Part shown: in pieces, positions 8,237-16,537 of the stretch | Layout of the letters: every line of letters begins with the position of its first letter | How positions within the stretch are numbered: the first letter of the stretch is position 1 | Position numbers and translations under genes: made by a program | DNA from: Phycisphaerales bacterium | GTDB lineage: Bacteria; Planctomycetota; Phycisphaerae; Phycisphaerales; SM1A02 | Direction of reading: 5' to 3' | Assembly: GCA_022446905.1 (NCBI GenBank) | Contig: JAKVBT010000006.1 | Span: forward strand, 138,144 to 202,143 | Length of the DNA stretch: 64,000 nt | The notes under the pieces: generated by a model | The model's database searches: none | What the model was told of the DNA's origin: nothing | Seen by the model: the letters and a program-made list of their open reading frames with translations, nothing else

Positions 8237-9784
8237 ATGGAGCCCAGCATGACCACCACGATGTCAACCGCAACCCACCCAACCTACGAAACCCTGACTA
8301 CCACCGTGACTGAAGGCGCCACGCTGCGCTCGTGCTTGTCGGTGCTGCATTGGGACCAGGAAACCTACATGCCTCCCGAAGGCATTGAGCCACGCGGTGC
8401 GCAGATTGCTCTGGTTGCAAGGTTGGCTCATGAACACTTTACATCCGACCAGATTGGCGAACTCATTGCTGCCTGTGAAGGCAACTCGGAACTGATGGAC
8501 GACCCTGTGAGTGAGACGTCAGTCAACGTGCGCCGGATCCGTCGCCAGTACGATCGAGCAACCAAACTCCCACCAGAATTGGTATCTGAGGAGGCGGAAC
8601 TTGCTTCTAAAGCGCAACATCACTGGGCTGAAGCGCGCCAATCGCAGGATTTTTCCAAGTTCCAGCCATGGCTGGAAAAGGTCGTCAGTGTGCTGCAGCG
8701 CAAGGCCGAGTGTTACGGTTGGGCGGAGGGCGGTGAGCCATGGGACGCACTGGCAGAAGACTATGAGCCGGGATGCACTGCTGCGTGGGTTGATTCGGTA
8801 TTTACGCCCCTGCGCACTCGATTGCAATCGCTACTGGATCGCATCATGGGCGCCACGCCGCCGAGCAACGCATTTAATGAAGTGCGTCTGCCCGTCGAAG
8901 CGCAGGAACGCTTTGTGCGGTTCGTTGCTGAATCGATCGGATTTGACTTTCAGCGTGGACGCATTGATGTCTCGACGCATCCATTCTGCTCTGGATTTTC
9001 GCCACGGGATGTTCGCCTGACAACACGCTTCCACGAAGACAATGTCAACGACGCGCTTGGTTCAACCATGCACGAGTGCGGCCATGGCATCTACGAACAA
9101 GGCCTCCGCATCGACCAGCCAGGTCTGCCGATGGGGAACTCGGTTTCGCTTGGTATTCACGAGTCTCAGAGCCGTCTGTGGGAGAATCAGGTTGGTCGCT
9201 CGCGTCAGTTTTGGGCGTGGTGCCAACCCAAACTCACGGACTTCTTTGGCGATGCTGTCAAGGGACTCGACTTGGAGACGGTCTACGCAGGGGCCAATAT
9301 CGTTCGTCCCGATTTCATCCGTGTAGAGGCGGATGAGGCGACTTACAACATGCACATCATGATTCGGTTCGAGATTGAACGCGCACTTATGAAGGGTGAA
9401 CTGGCGGTCGCTGATGTGCCCGCGGCCTGGAATGAAAAGTATCGAGAGTATCTCGGGCTTGAAGTCCCCAACGATTCGGTTGGCTGCATGCAGGACATTC
9501 ACTGGTCTATGTGTTCCATGGGCTACTTCCCAACGTATACGCTTGGCAACCTGTATTCGGCGCAGTTCTTCGATGCGGCTCGAAAGGCGATGCCGGGTCT
9601 TGAAGATGGATTTGCCAGCGGCACTTTTGCGCCGCTACGTGAATGGCTCAACGAGCACATCCACCAGCATGGCCAGCGCTATTTGGCAGCGGATCTGTGC
9701 GAGGTTGTGACTGGCGCGCCGCTGACGGCAGATCATCTCATGACTTACCTCGAAGAGAAGTACGGAGAGATCTACGGTCTTTGA
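8237..9784 (+). CDS. M32-family (Taq-type) metallocarboxypeptidase
   Basis: A 515-residue protein, the normal length for M32 carboxypeptidases, which are cytosolic Zn-dependent enzymes that trim C-terminal amino acids from peptides. The zinc site is HECGH at 279-283, with HESQS at 308-312 supplying the third ligand region. Other family blocks are VLHWDQET near 35, IRVEADEATYNMHI near 357 and GYFPTYTLGN near 432. HECGH has Cys where most relatives have Met. The start is uncertain: ATG 8237 has GGAGGG 11 bases upstream, while ATG 8249 has GGAG 6 bases upstream. Confidence 0.93.
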   Translation: MEPSMTTTMSTATHPTYETLTTTVTEGATLRSCLSVLHWDQETYMPPEGIEPRGAQIALVARLAHEHFTSDQIGELIAACEGNSELMDDPVSETSVNVRRIRRQYDRATKLPPELVSEEAELASKAQHHWAEARQSQDFSKFQPWLEKVVSVLQRKAECYGWAEGGEPWDALAEDYEPGCTAAWVDSVFTPLRTRLQSLLDRIMGATPPSNAFNEVRLPVEAQERFVRFVAESIGFDFQRGRIDVSTHPFCSGFSPRDVRLTTRFHEDNVNDALGSTMHECGHGIYEQGLRIDQPGLPMGNSVSLGIHESQSRLWENQVGRSRQFWAWCQPKLTDFFGDAVKGLDLETVYAGANIVRPDFIRVEADEATYNMHIMIRFEIERALMKGELAVADVPAAWNEKYREYLGLEVPNDSVGCMQDIHWSMCSMGYFPTYTLGNLYSAQFFDAARKAMPGLEDGFASGTFAPLREWLNEHIHQHGQRYLAADLCEVVTGAPLTADHLMTYLEEKYGEIYGL

Positions 9785-9803
9785 TGTTTGCCCTTGTCAG
9801 GTG

Positions 9804-10877
9804 TCAGGGCAGACTCGTATTGCGATCGGCGGGGTAGACCGTGGTTTGAATCATCTCATCGTCACGCTGTACTTGCACTCGACAGGCTTTGCCTGGCGGC
9901 GCAGTGGCGATGGCATGTCGTGCATCTGCAGCGGAACGTATGGCGCGATCGTTGATGCGGATCAATAGATCGCCTGAGAGCAGCCCGGCCTTTTGGGCGG
10001 GCATGTCTGCTACGACCCCACGGATGACACACAATGGCGTATCAGCATCGACCGTTGCCTCATCATTGGGGTCACGATCCCAGAGTCTGACGCCGAAGAA
10101 GCCACGCTGCACCGTGCCATAGTTGATCAGCGAGGAAGCCACGCGATGCACCATGTCGGCAGGGACGGCAAAGCCGACACCTGAGCTATCACCGGTGTTG
10201 GTTTTAATGGCCACATTGATGCCGATGACTCGGCCACGCAGGTCTACCAGTGGTCCGCCGCTATTTCCAGGGTTGATGGCGGCATCTGTCTGAATGAGAT
10301 GCTCGAATTCACTCAGGCCCAGATTGGAGCGGCCAGTCGCGCTGACGATGCCTGCCGAAAAGGAATGTCCCAAGCCATACGGACTGCCTACGGCAAGTAC
10401 CCATTGTCCAATCCGCGCGTTCTGGGTGTGTGCAAGTTCAGCCGGCTGCAGATTTGTCGCTTCGATTTGGAGCACGGCCAGATCAGCGCCTGCGTCCAAT
10501 CCAACCGGTGTTGCTTCAACGCGTCGACCGTCATGCAAGATGACGTTGATTACATCTGCATCTTGCACCACATGGGCATTGGTCAGGACGTGTCCATCTG
10601 CAGAAAGAATGACGCCAGATGCAGTGGCCTGCACCGTCATGCGTCCCCGACCTCTGGACCAAGGACCGCGACGCATGGACACCGCATCGGTGATTGCAAT
10701 CTTGACCACAGATGGTTTGATGCGGTCCGCGGCGGAGCCAAAGGCCAGCGACAATTGCTCTGCAGCCTCGACAGCCGCTGCGACACCAGGGCTGTCTTGT
10801 GTGACCTGATCACTGGCTCCAAGGAGCACAGCAGCAGACAGACTGATCGAAATGATGTGAAGCATTGTTCTTCCCAT
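9804..10877 (-). CDS. HtrA/DegP-like serine protease with one PDZ domain
   Basis: Starting at ATG 10877 gives a 357-residue envelope protease with an N-terminal signal or anchor segment (MGRTMLHIISISLSAAVLL). The frame is open to 11003, but that start would overlap anmK deeply. The trypsin-like triad is complete: His102 in LTNAHVV, Asp132 in GADLAVLQI and Ser206 in NPGNSGGPL. A single PDZ domain occupies about 265-345 and contains KAGLLSGDLLIRIND. An insertion rich in Arg and Gly (RRGPWSRGRGRM) precedes the protease strands. It probably degrades misfolded envelope proteins. It lies 11 bp after anmK, so the two form an operon. Confidence 0.9.
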   Translation of the reverse strand: MGRTMLHIISISLSAAVLLGASDQVTQDSPGVAAAVEAAEQLSLAFGSAADRIKPSVVKIAITDAVSMRRGPWSRGRGRMTVQATASGVILSADGHVLTNAHVVQDADVINVILHDGRRVEATPVGLDAGADLAVLQIEATNLQPAELAHTQNARIGQWVLAVGSPYGLGHSFSAGIVSATGRSNLGLSEFEHLIQTDAAINPGNSGGPLVDLRGRVIGINVAIKTNTGDSSGVGFAVPADMVHRVASSLINYGTVQRGFFGVRLWDRDPNDEATVDADTPLCVIRGVVADMPAQKAGLLSGDLLIRINDRAIRSAADARHAIATAPPGKACRVQVQRDDEMIQTTVYPADRNTSLP

Positions 10878-10888
10878 CCTACGTCCAC

Positions 10889-11977
10889 TTAGCAGGGTTG
10901 GCACCATTGAAAGCCAATCATTGTGCCTGCTCGCCGACCAGTAACGGCAGGAAGGGTCGGTGGCACACCATCGTGATGCAGCGCTCCCAGTGCTGCCAAG
11001 CAAGCTGCTTCGCGATAAGAATGAAAGGAATCCTGAGGGTCAGAAACTTCAATGTGAAGATCCGATGCGGATCGAATCGAATCGACCAAGACGCGGTGGT
11101 GGATGCCACCACCTGCCAACTTGATGGTTGTGCATGGGTGCTGTCTGGCTGCATGAGCAATCGTTGTTCCAATCGCATCAGCGGCGGTGGCGGCAATGTC
11201 TTCTGGTCTTTCCGCGGTGATGGTATGAAGCCAATCGAAACACTCGTCTGTGGTGCCAAGCGATCGATTGGCCTGTGCAAGATGCACAAGGCGTTCACGT
11301 AAATCGGTGTGTGGGTGAGGCAGGACGGTGCCTTCACCAGCATGGTTTCCATCCTGGTCCAATGGTGCGTTGAAGAACTGCCGCGCGATTTCATTGAGGA
11401 GTAAGTTGCAGGGGCAAATGTCGGCGCCGCGGATGTCCTCGATACAGCCGGTGTCGGGAAGCCAGGTGATGTTGCAGAAGCCACCGAGGTTGATGATGCA
11501 GACCGGTTGAGTCGACCGCCAGAGCATCCAGTCGCCCAGCGGAGTGATGGGAGCGCCACGCCCACCTGCGGCCAAGTCACCCGCGCGGAGATGAGTTGCG
11601 ACAGGACATTGGAGTTGATGGGCGATGTGCGCACCGTCGACGATCTGTACTGAGTACGGGGTCTGGTGAAAAAGCGTTTGGCCGTGGACCACGGTGCCAT
11701 CAATGGCAAAGTCGGCAGTGGCCTCCTCGAGCACGTCCGCGATGCACCGTGATAACGTTTCGGTTGCTGCGCCCCATGTGGCTGCCGGCAGCGGGGCGCC
11801 CCGGCTGAGATCGTGGAGTTCTGGCACATCGAGTGGGCCGGAGTGTGTTGCCACGATTTCACCGGTGGCCTGTACACCGTGGCCGTCCACACGGATCACA
11901 GCGGCATCAACCCCATCCAAACTCGTGCCAGTCATGGCGCCGGCGTAGAAACGGGTATGAGGGGGTGGTGGGGCCAT
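10889..11977 (-). CDS. anmK: Anhydro-N-acetylmuramic acid kinase
   Basis: A 362-residue protein from ATG 11977 (a TTG at 12013 would add 12 residues). AnmK opens the anhydro ring of 1,6-anhydroMurNAc and phosphorylates it, a step in peptidoglycan recycling. The opening GAMTGTSLDGVDAAV is the family signature. TVVHGQTLFH, INLGGFCNITWL and KLAGGGIHHRVL form the ATPase-fold phosphate-binding blocks. Its presence suggests recycling of cell-wall muropeptides, consistent with planctomycetes having peptidoglycan. The htrA gene follows directly. Confidence 0.93.
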   Translation of the reverse strand: MAPPPPHTRFYAGAMTGTSLDGVDAAVIRVDGHGVQATGEIVATHSGPLDVPELHDLSRGAPLPAATWGAATETLSRCIADVLEEATADFAIDGTVVHGQTLFHQTPYSVQIVDGAHIAHQLQCPVATHLRAGDLAAGGRGAPITPLGDWMLWRSTQPVCIINLGGFCNITWLPDTGCIEDIRGADICPCNLLLNEIARQFFNAPLDQDGNHAGEGTVLPHPHTDLRERLVHLAQANRSLGTTDECFDWLHTITAERPEDIAATAADAIGTTIAHAARQHPCTTIKLAGGGIHHRVLVDSIRSASDLHIEVSDPQDSFHSYREAACLAALGALHHDGVPPTLPAVTGRRAGTMIGFQWCQPC

Positions 11978-12081
11978 ACATGCGATGATGCCGCACAGCG
12001 GCGATCTCGGCAAGTGGCCGCGAAGTGCTCAATTCTGGTACAACGCCGCCCTGATCGCTAGCCAGAAAGGCTGTTTCTCCC

Positions 12082-13068
12082 ATGTCCAAGCGAATTGTCG
12101 TCACCGGCGGGGCCGGATTCATAGGAACGCACCTCGTTCAGCGATTGCTGGACGAAGGTGATCAGGTGTTCTGCATTGACAATTTTTTCTCGAGCAGTCG
12201 TCGAAACATCGAGCAGTTTGTCGGGCATTCTGGCTATGAGTTGATCGAGCACGACATTGTCGATCCCATCTACGTGCCCAACGTTGACCAGATCTACAAC
12301 CTCGCGTGTCCAGCTGCTCCAGGCCACTATCAGTTCAACCCAGTGCGAACGCTCAAGACGTCTACTGTTGGTGTGATCAACATGCTGGGGATGGCCCGTC
12401 GGACCGGGGCTCGGATTTTGCAGGCCTCCACCAGCGAGGTGTATGGCAATCCGACGACTTCACCGCAGGCGGAGAACTATTTAGGCAACGTCAATCAGAT
12501 TGGACGTCGTGCGTGCTACGACGAGGGAAAGCGGGCAGCTGAGACACTGTTCTTTGACTATCACCGTCGCCACAACGTCGACATTCGGGTGGTTCGGATC
12601 TTTAATACCTATGGCCCGATCATGCATCCATTTGATGGTCGCGTGGTTAGCAACTTTATCCGGCAGGCCATCGCTGGTGAGGACATCACCATCTTTGGGA
12701 CAGGTGATCAAACCCGGTCATTCTGTTACGTGTCTGATCTTGTGGAAGGTCTTCATCGCATGATGAATCAGGATGAGTTTCTCGGCCCAGTCAATCTTGG
12801 CAACCCCAACGAGCGCACCATTCAGGATCTCGCTGAGCATGTGCTGACCTCTACAGGGAGCACATCTACTCTGGTGCAGAAGCCGCTTCCGCCCGATGAC
12901 CCGGTGCAGCGGTGTCCCGACATTGCGCTGGCCAAGCAGACTCTGGGGTGGACTCCCAGCATTGGCCTTGATGAGGGTCTCAAAGCCACTGTCGAGTGGT
13001 TCCGCAGCTTGGATCTGGCTGAGTGGACGCCGCCCACGCCATATTGGGAAGCGCCACCAAGCGACTGA
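12082..13068 (+). CDS. UDP-glucuronic acid decarboxylase (UDP-xylose synthase)
   Basis: A 328-residue short-chain dehydrogenase/reductase of the extended type. [11 protein letters not shown] (8-18) binds NAD, STSEVYG holds the catalytic Ser/Thr region and CYDEGKR is the YxxxK motif. The block [15 protein letters not shown] followed by VRTLKT is typical of UXS enzymes, which convert UDP-glucuronate to UDP-xylose for surface polysaccharides. The length and the [18 protein letters not shown] segment also fit. It starts at ATG 12082 without a clear ribosome-binding site and is divergent from anmK. Confidence 0.9.
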   Translation: MSKRIVVTGGAGFIGTHLVQRLLDEGDQVFCIDNFFSSSRRNIEQFVGHSGYELIEHDIVDPIYVPNVDQIYNLACPAAPGHYQFNPVRTLKTSTVGVINMLGMARRTGARILQASTSEVYGNPTTSPQAENYLGNVNQIGRRACYDEGKRAAETLFFDYHRRHNVDIRVVRIFNTYGPIMHPFDGRVVSNFIRQAIAGEDITIFGTGDQTRSFCYVSDLVEGLHRMMNQDEFLGPVNLGNPNERTIQDLAEHVLTSTGSTSTLVQKPLPPDDPVQRCPDIALAKQTLGWTPSIGLDEGLKATVEWFRSLDLAEWTPPTPYWEAPPSD

Positions 13069-13123
13069 GCGGGGTGGGGCTGGGCCCATTCTGACCACCC
13101 GAACAAAATCCAGAAAAGTGACC

Positions 13124-13138
13124 GAATATATCCCGAAC
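13124..13138 (+). promoter_or_regulatory. GAAY-N7-GAAY direct-repeat element upstream of recA (copy 1)
   Basis: GAAT-ATATCCC-GAAC, two half-sites with an 11-bp period (one helical turn). It resembles the GTTC-N7-GTTC LexA box of alphaproteobacteria read on the other strand. It lies about 100 bp upstream of the recA start and is inferred to be a candidate SOS operator. Confidence 0.4.
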
Positions 13139-13170
13139 ATCGCTTGCGATGGCCGATGGATTCAGCGACA

Positions 13171-13200
13171 CTGACTACCCGAACAGGACCCGAATAGGAT
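13171..13200 (+). promoter_or_regulatory. Candidate recA promoter
   Basis: CTGACT (13171-13176) as -35 and TAGGAT (13195-13200) as -10, with an 18-bp spacer. Transcription would begin near 13207, about 34 bases before the recA ATG. The second GAAY-N7-GAAY element lies inside the spacer, a natural place for a repressor. Confidence 0.45.
13181..13195 (+). promoter_or_regulatory. GAAY-N7-GAAY direct-repeat element upstream of recA (copy 2)
   Basis: GAAC-AGGACCC-GAAT, with the same half-site spacing as copy 1, 57 bp downstream of it. It sits between the proposed -35 and -10 of recA. The flanking CTGACTACCCGAACA also recurs with one mismatch at 13091-13105. Confidence 0.45.
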
Positions 13201-13240
13201 AGGTGCCTCATGCAGCCACACTGGCGAAAGGATTCGAACG

Positions 13241-14482
13241 ATGCCCATGGCCACACGAAATGGACGAAGAACAAAGGAAGCGACGACAGCCAAGGTCCGG
13301 GAACGTGGTACCGTTCGAGCTCGATCAGCCTCCGGCAGAGGAGCCGGGGCCAAGGATTCCACGGAAGGAAGGACAACCTCAGCCATGCCCAAAACATCAC
13401 CCGCCTCCAAAGCCGCCTCGACCAAGGAAGACAAAGCACGCGTTGAGTCGCTTGAGCGTGCGCTTGGACAAATTGACACCATGTTTGGTTCCGGATCGAT
13501 CATGCGCCTGGCAGGTGATCAGATTCGCGCGGTGGAAGGAATTGGCACCGGAACGCTCAGTCTCGATTTGGCTTTAGGTGGTCGTGGAGTCCCTCGTGGA
13601 CGTGTGGTTGAAGTCTACGGCCCAGAGTCATCGGGGAAGACGACCTTGGCACTGACGATTGTGGCCAATGCACAAAAGGAAGGCGGCACGGCCGCATTTA
13701 TTGATGCTGAGCATGCACTTGATCCAACCTGGGCCAAACGCATCGGTGTCAACCTTGGCGATCTGCTGGTATCTCAGCCGGACACTGGCGAGCAGGCTCT
13801 TGAAATCTGCGAATTGTTGGTTCGCTCCAACGCGGTCGATGTGATTGTGGTCGACTCGGTGGCGGCCTTGATCCCGCGTGCTGAAATTGAGGGTGATATG
13901 GGCGACAGTCATGTTGGCCTGCAGGCACGTTTGATGAGTCAGGCCCTTCGAAAACTCACTGGCGCAATTGCCAAGAGTAAGTGTGTGGTGATCTTTATCA
14001 ATCAGTTACGTGAGAAGATTGGTGTCATGTTCGGAAGTCCGGAGACGACGCCTGGTGGGCGCGCATTGAAGTTCTATTCATCGGTACGGATCGATATTCG
14101 ACGCATTGGCTCGATCAAAGATGGCGACCAAAATGTCGGTAACCGGATTCGCACCAAGGTGGTGAAGAACAAGATCGCACCACCATTCCGTGAAGCCGAA
14201 TTCGACATCATGTTCAACGAGGGCATCAGCGCTAGTGGCGACCTTTTGGACTTGGCTGTTGCCGAGAAGATCGTCAAGAAGTCAGGTGCGTGGTTCAGTT
14301 ACGGCGAGATTCGCCTTGGTCAAGGCCGAGAGAATTCCAAGACCTACATTCGTGAGCGTCCTGAGTTGTTTGAGGAAATTCAACAGCGCGTGCTTGAGGT
14401 CAAAGGTGTTTCTGGAGGGGGTGATGGTTCTGATGCTGAATCTGCCGCCGATACTGAAGCGGATACTGTGGCAGAGGCTTGA
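13241..14482 (+). CDS. recA: Recombinase RecA with a basic N-terminal extension
   Basis: A 413-residue RecA, the ATP-dependent strand-exchange protein and LexA co-protease. The core starts near residue 66 and has Walker [10 protein letters not shown], Walker [11 protein letters not shown] and the L2/signature region RALKFYSS. The C-terminal tail is acidic (Asp/Glu/Ala-rich), as usual. AAAGGA 8 bases before ATG 13241 supports this start. An internal ATG at 13385 would give 365 residues, nearer the family norm, but has a worse ribosome-binding site. The extension of about 65 residues is rich in Lys, Arg, Ser, Thr and Ala. A weak terminator and tRNA-Leu follow. Confidence 0.96.
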   Translation: MPMATRNGRRTKEATTAKVRERGTVRARSASGRGAGAKDSTEGRTTSAMPKTSPASKAASTKEDKARVESLERALGQIDTMFGSGSIMRLAGDQIRAVEGIGTGTLSLDLALGGRGVPRGRVVEVYGPESSGKTTLALTIVANAQKEGGTAAFIDAEHALDPTWAKRIGVNLGDLLVSQPDTGEQALEICELLVRSNAVDVIVVDSVAALIPRAEIEGDMGDSHVGLQARLMSQALRKLTGAIAKSKCVVIFINQLREKIGVMFGSPETTPGGRALKFYSSVRIDIRRIGSIKDGDQNVGNRIRTKVVKNKIAPPFREAEFDIMFNEGISASGDLLDLAVAEKIVKKSGAWFSYGEIRLGQGRENSKTYIRERPELFEEIQQRVLEVKGVSGGGDGSDAESAADTEADTVAEA

Positions 14483-14487
14483 TCGGT

Positions 14488-14507
14488 CGAGCGTTGGTGC
14501 ACGCTCG
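14488..14507 (+). terminator. Weak stem-loop after recA
   Basis: CGAGCGT and ACGCTCG form a perfect 7-bp stem with loop TGGTGC, starting 6 bp after the recA stop and followed by a T-containing stretch (TTGATTGCTT). It is a plausible intrinsic terminator without a solid U-run. Confidence 0.45.
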
Positions 14508-14542
14508 TTGATTGCTTCGGGCCGATCTGTCGCTGGGATCGC

Positions 14543-14548
14543 TATACT
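14543..14548 (+). promoter_or_regulatory. Candidate -10 element for tRNA-Leu
   Basis: TATACT lies 15 bp before the tRNA 5' end. No convincing -35 hexamer is visible at the expected distance. Confidence 0.35.
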
Positions 14549-14563
14549 TCGCCGCTCGCCTTA

Positions 14564-14649
14564 GCGGCTGTGGCGGAATTGGCAGACGCGCTAGATTCAG
14601 GTTCTAGTGGGAGTAAAATCCCGTGGAGGTTCGACTCCTCTCAGCCGCA
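14564..14649 (+). tRNA. tRNA-Leu (CAG)
   Basis: The acceptor arm GCGGCTG pairs with CAGCCGC. The D-arm contains AATTGGCAGA. The anticodon stem CTAGA/TCTAG encloses TTCAGGT, giving anticodon CAG. A long variable arm (GGGAGTAAAATCCC) marks a class II tRNA, and the T-arm has GGTTCGACTCC. No CCA is encoded. All of this fits leucine. Confidence 0.95.
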
Positions 14650-14657
14650 TGAACTTG

Positions 14658-14689
14658 AACAGGGCCCAGCCACACGGTTGGGCCCTGTT
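14658..14689 (+). terminator. Stem-loop terminator after tRNA-Leu
   Basis: A 14-bp stem (AACAGGGCCCAGCC with GGTTGGGCCCTGTT, one G-U pair) with loop ACAC, ending in TTTC. It starts 9 bp after the tRNA. Confidence 0.6.
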
Positions 14690-14739
14690 TCATGGGCTCT
14701 TTGCCTCTGTCTCAGGGGCTTGCTCTACACTGGTGGACC

Positions 14740-15966
14740 ATGACGCGTTTATACCTCGATCACAATGCAACAACGCCTCAAAGTGAAGCAGTGACCACTG
14801 CCATGCTTGAGGTCATGCGATCGAATTGGTCGAACCCCTCGAGTATTCATCGCAGTGGCCAGGAAAGTCGGCGGGCGGTGGATGATGCCAGGGCTGTAGT
14901 CAGTGCTTTGATTGGTGGTTCGCCTGCGGAACTGACCTTTACTTCCGGAGGCACTGAGTCGGTCAATACAGCGATTCGTTCGCTTCTTCGTGCTCGCGCT
15001 CCAAGATCGCTTGTAGTGACTTCATCGGTGGAGCACTCTGCAGTTCGAGAGTTACTCGAAGTGCTTGGAGAGGACGGTGTGGACTGTGTCCATTTGGATA
15101 TGGATTCAGCTGGTCGTGTCGATCCTGCGTCACTTGCGCATCTTTTGTCGACCCGTGGCGATGACATCGCACTGGTCAGTGTGATGTGGGCCAACAATGA
15201 GACTGGTGTGATTGAGCCGATTGAAGCATTGGCGGCGATGTGTCACGATGCGGGTGTGCCGATGCACTCGGATGCGACGCAATGGGTTGGCAAGATGCCA
15301 ACCGACGTGTCTTCCCTGCCACTGGACATGATTAGCTTTGCGGGACATAAATTTCACGGTCCCAAGGGTATTGGTGGGCTCTGGGCACGCTCAGGAAGTG
15401 TGGTCGCTCCGCTGATTCGTGGTGGTGGGCAAGAGCGTGGCCGACGCGGTGGCACTGAGAATGTCCCTGGCATCGTGGGCATGGGTGTTGCGGCGCGTGA
15501 GGCGATGGATTGGTTGCAGGCCGGGGGCCATGATTCGATGGAGCCACTCCGAGAGTGTTTCGAGCAGTCAGTCAGGCGGCTGATTCCTAACGCTTGTGTC
15601 AATAGTGAATCAGCCCCTCGGATCTGGTCGACTTCCAGTATTGGTTTTCCAGGCATTGAAGCCGAGTTATTGCTGCTTGTGTTGTCTGAAGGGGGACTCG
15701 ATGCATCTGCTGGTTCGGCGTGTTCTTCTGGGGCAGTGAAAGATTCGTCGGTGCTTGAGGCCATGGGACGTCAGCCATGCCAAGTGGATCCAGCCGACTA
15801 TGGCTCTGTGCGATTCAGTTGGTGTCGTCATACGAGCGAGGCCATGTTGACTCAGGCTGCTGAGCATATTGATCGCGCCTGCAAAGGCATTGCGGGCATT
15901 CATCCACCCACCAAGAGTGATTTTGCAGATTCATCGACCCCATCGATGTCGAGTCCATCGGACTGA
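14740..15966 (+). CDS. Cysteine desulfurase (NifS/IscS-like)
   Basis: A 408-residue PLP enzyme of aminotransferase fold type I. It removes sulfur from cysteine as a protein persulfide for Fe-S clusters and tRNA thiolation. It opens with MTRLYLDHNATTP, the family start, so ATG 14740 is chosen over the upstream in-frame codon at 14692. The PLP lysine is in FAGHKFHGPKGIGGL, ANNETGVI holds the cofactor-binding Asn, and the catalytic loop Cys is in GSACSSGAV. The extended C-terminus after residue 380 is low in complexity (Ser/Pro/Asp). MnmA, a typical recipient of such sulfur, is encoded at 48.3 kb. Confidence 0.93.
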   Translation: MTRLYLDHNATTPQSEAVTTAMLEVMRSNWSNPSSIHRSGQESRRAVDDARAVVSALIGGSPAELTFTSGGTESVNTAIRSLLRARAPRSLVVTSSVEHSAVRELLEVLGEDGVDCVHLDMDSAGRVDPASLAHLLSTRGDDIALVSVMWANNETGVIEPIEALAAMCHDAGVPMHSDATQWVGKMPTDVSSLPLDMISFAGHKFHGPKGIGGLWARSGSVVAPLIRGGGQERGRRGGTENVPGIVGMGVAAREAMDWLQAGGHDSMEPLRECFEQSVRRLIPNACVNSESAPRIWSTSSIGFPGIEAELLLLVLSEGGLDASAGSACSSGAVKDSSVLEAMGRQPCQVDPADYGSVRFSWCRHTSEAMLTQAAEHIDRACKGIAGIHPPTKSDFADSSTPSMSSPSD

Positions 15967-16020
15967 GTCGGTTGCGTTTTCATGGCGGGGTGGTCCACAG
16001 CGTCTAGATAGGCCAGTGGC

Positions 16021-16026
16021 TACAAT
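16021..16026 (+). promoter_or_regulatory. Candidate -10 element for tRNA-Lys
   Basis: TACAAT lies 26 bp before the tRNA 5' end. The -35 region is not recognisable. Confidence 0.3.
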
Positions 16027-16052
16027 CGCTGCTTCATCCCTCAGGGGTTTCC

Positions 16053-16125
<73 letters not shown>

Positions 16126-16131
16126 TTGAAC

Positions 16132-16160
16132 ACAACGCCACGCCTCATGCGTGGCGTTGT
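16132..16160 (+). terminator. Stem-loop terminator after tRNA-Lys
   Basis: A perfect 12-bp stem (ACAACGCCACGC with GCGTGGCGTTGT, loop CTCAT) starts 6 bp after the tRNA. It is followed by CATTGG, so there is little U-tract. Confidence 0.55.
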
Positions 16161-16246
16161 CATTGGTACTTGTTGTCGCAAATTAGGTTGCGCGCATGAT
16201 CCTCAAGCGTACCTTCTAGCGGATTAGGAACAGCCCGCCTGTGACC

Positions 16247-16275
16247 TTGTGTCGATGCATGGGGGGCTTTAGTAT
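16247..16275 (+). promoter_or_regulatory. Candidate promoter for the cold-shock-like gene
   Basis: TTGTGT (16247-16252) and TAGTAT (16270-16275), 17-bp spacing, upstream of the GTG at 16315. Each hexamer matches four of six consensus positions. Confidence 0.35.
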
Positions 16276-16314
16276 CAATCCGACCCAGCGGATCTGACTT
16301 GGAGGAGGATTGGC

Positions 16315-16533
16315 GTGCCACACGGAACGGTGACTCGACTGTTCGCACAACGTGGCTTTGGGTACATCACTCCTGATGACAGCGATCGAGATGTCTTGCT
16401 GACGATGGATGTCATTCCAGAAACGATGAATGCATTAGTCGAAGGGCAGCGGGTCGAGTTTGAGACCATTGAGATCGAGAGTGGGGTCAAGGCGTCCTCG
16501 CTGCATCTACTGGCACAGTCTGTGGCGATCTGA
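16315..16533 (+). CDS. Cold-shock-domain-like protein
   Basis: A 72-residue protein starting at GTG 16315, chosen because GGAGGAGG lies 6 bases upstream. The sequence GTVTRLFAQRGFGYITPDD covers the first strands and the RNP-1-like RGFGYI of an OB-fold cold-shock domain, and VEGQRVEFETIE fits the later strand. The second aromatic motif (VFVH type) is replaced by DVLLTMD, so nucleic-acid binding may be altered. It sits 4 bp before an RNA methyltransferase gene, so the pair may be co-translated and act on RNA. Confidence 0.8.
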   Translation: MPHGTVTRLFAQRGFGYITPDDSDRDVLLTMDVIPETMNALVEGQRVEFETIEIESGVKASSLHLLAQSVAI

Positions 16534-16537
16534 CACG

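Noticed and set aside
9789-9811. Stem-loop between the carboxypeptidase and htrA genes
   Set aside because: The 6-bp arms have an 11-base loop and no U-tract, and overlap the htrA stop codon. Not convincing as a terminator.
13221-13245. GGATTCGAACG resembling a tRNA T-loop
   Set aside because: No acceptor, D or anticodon arm can be folded around it. It is part of the recA ribosome-binding region.
13203-13577. Alternative frame across the recA 5' region
   Set aside because: Pro/Arg/Lys-rich low-complexity product overlapping both the recA leader and the recA core.
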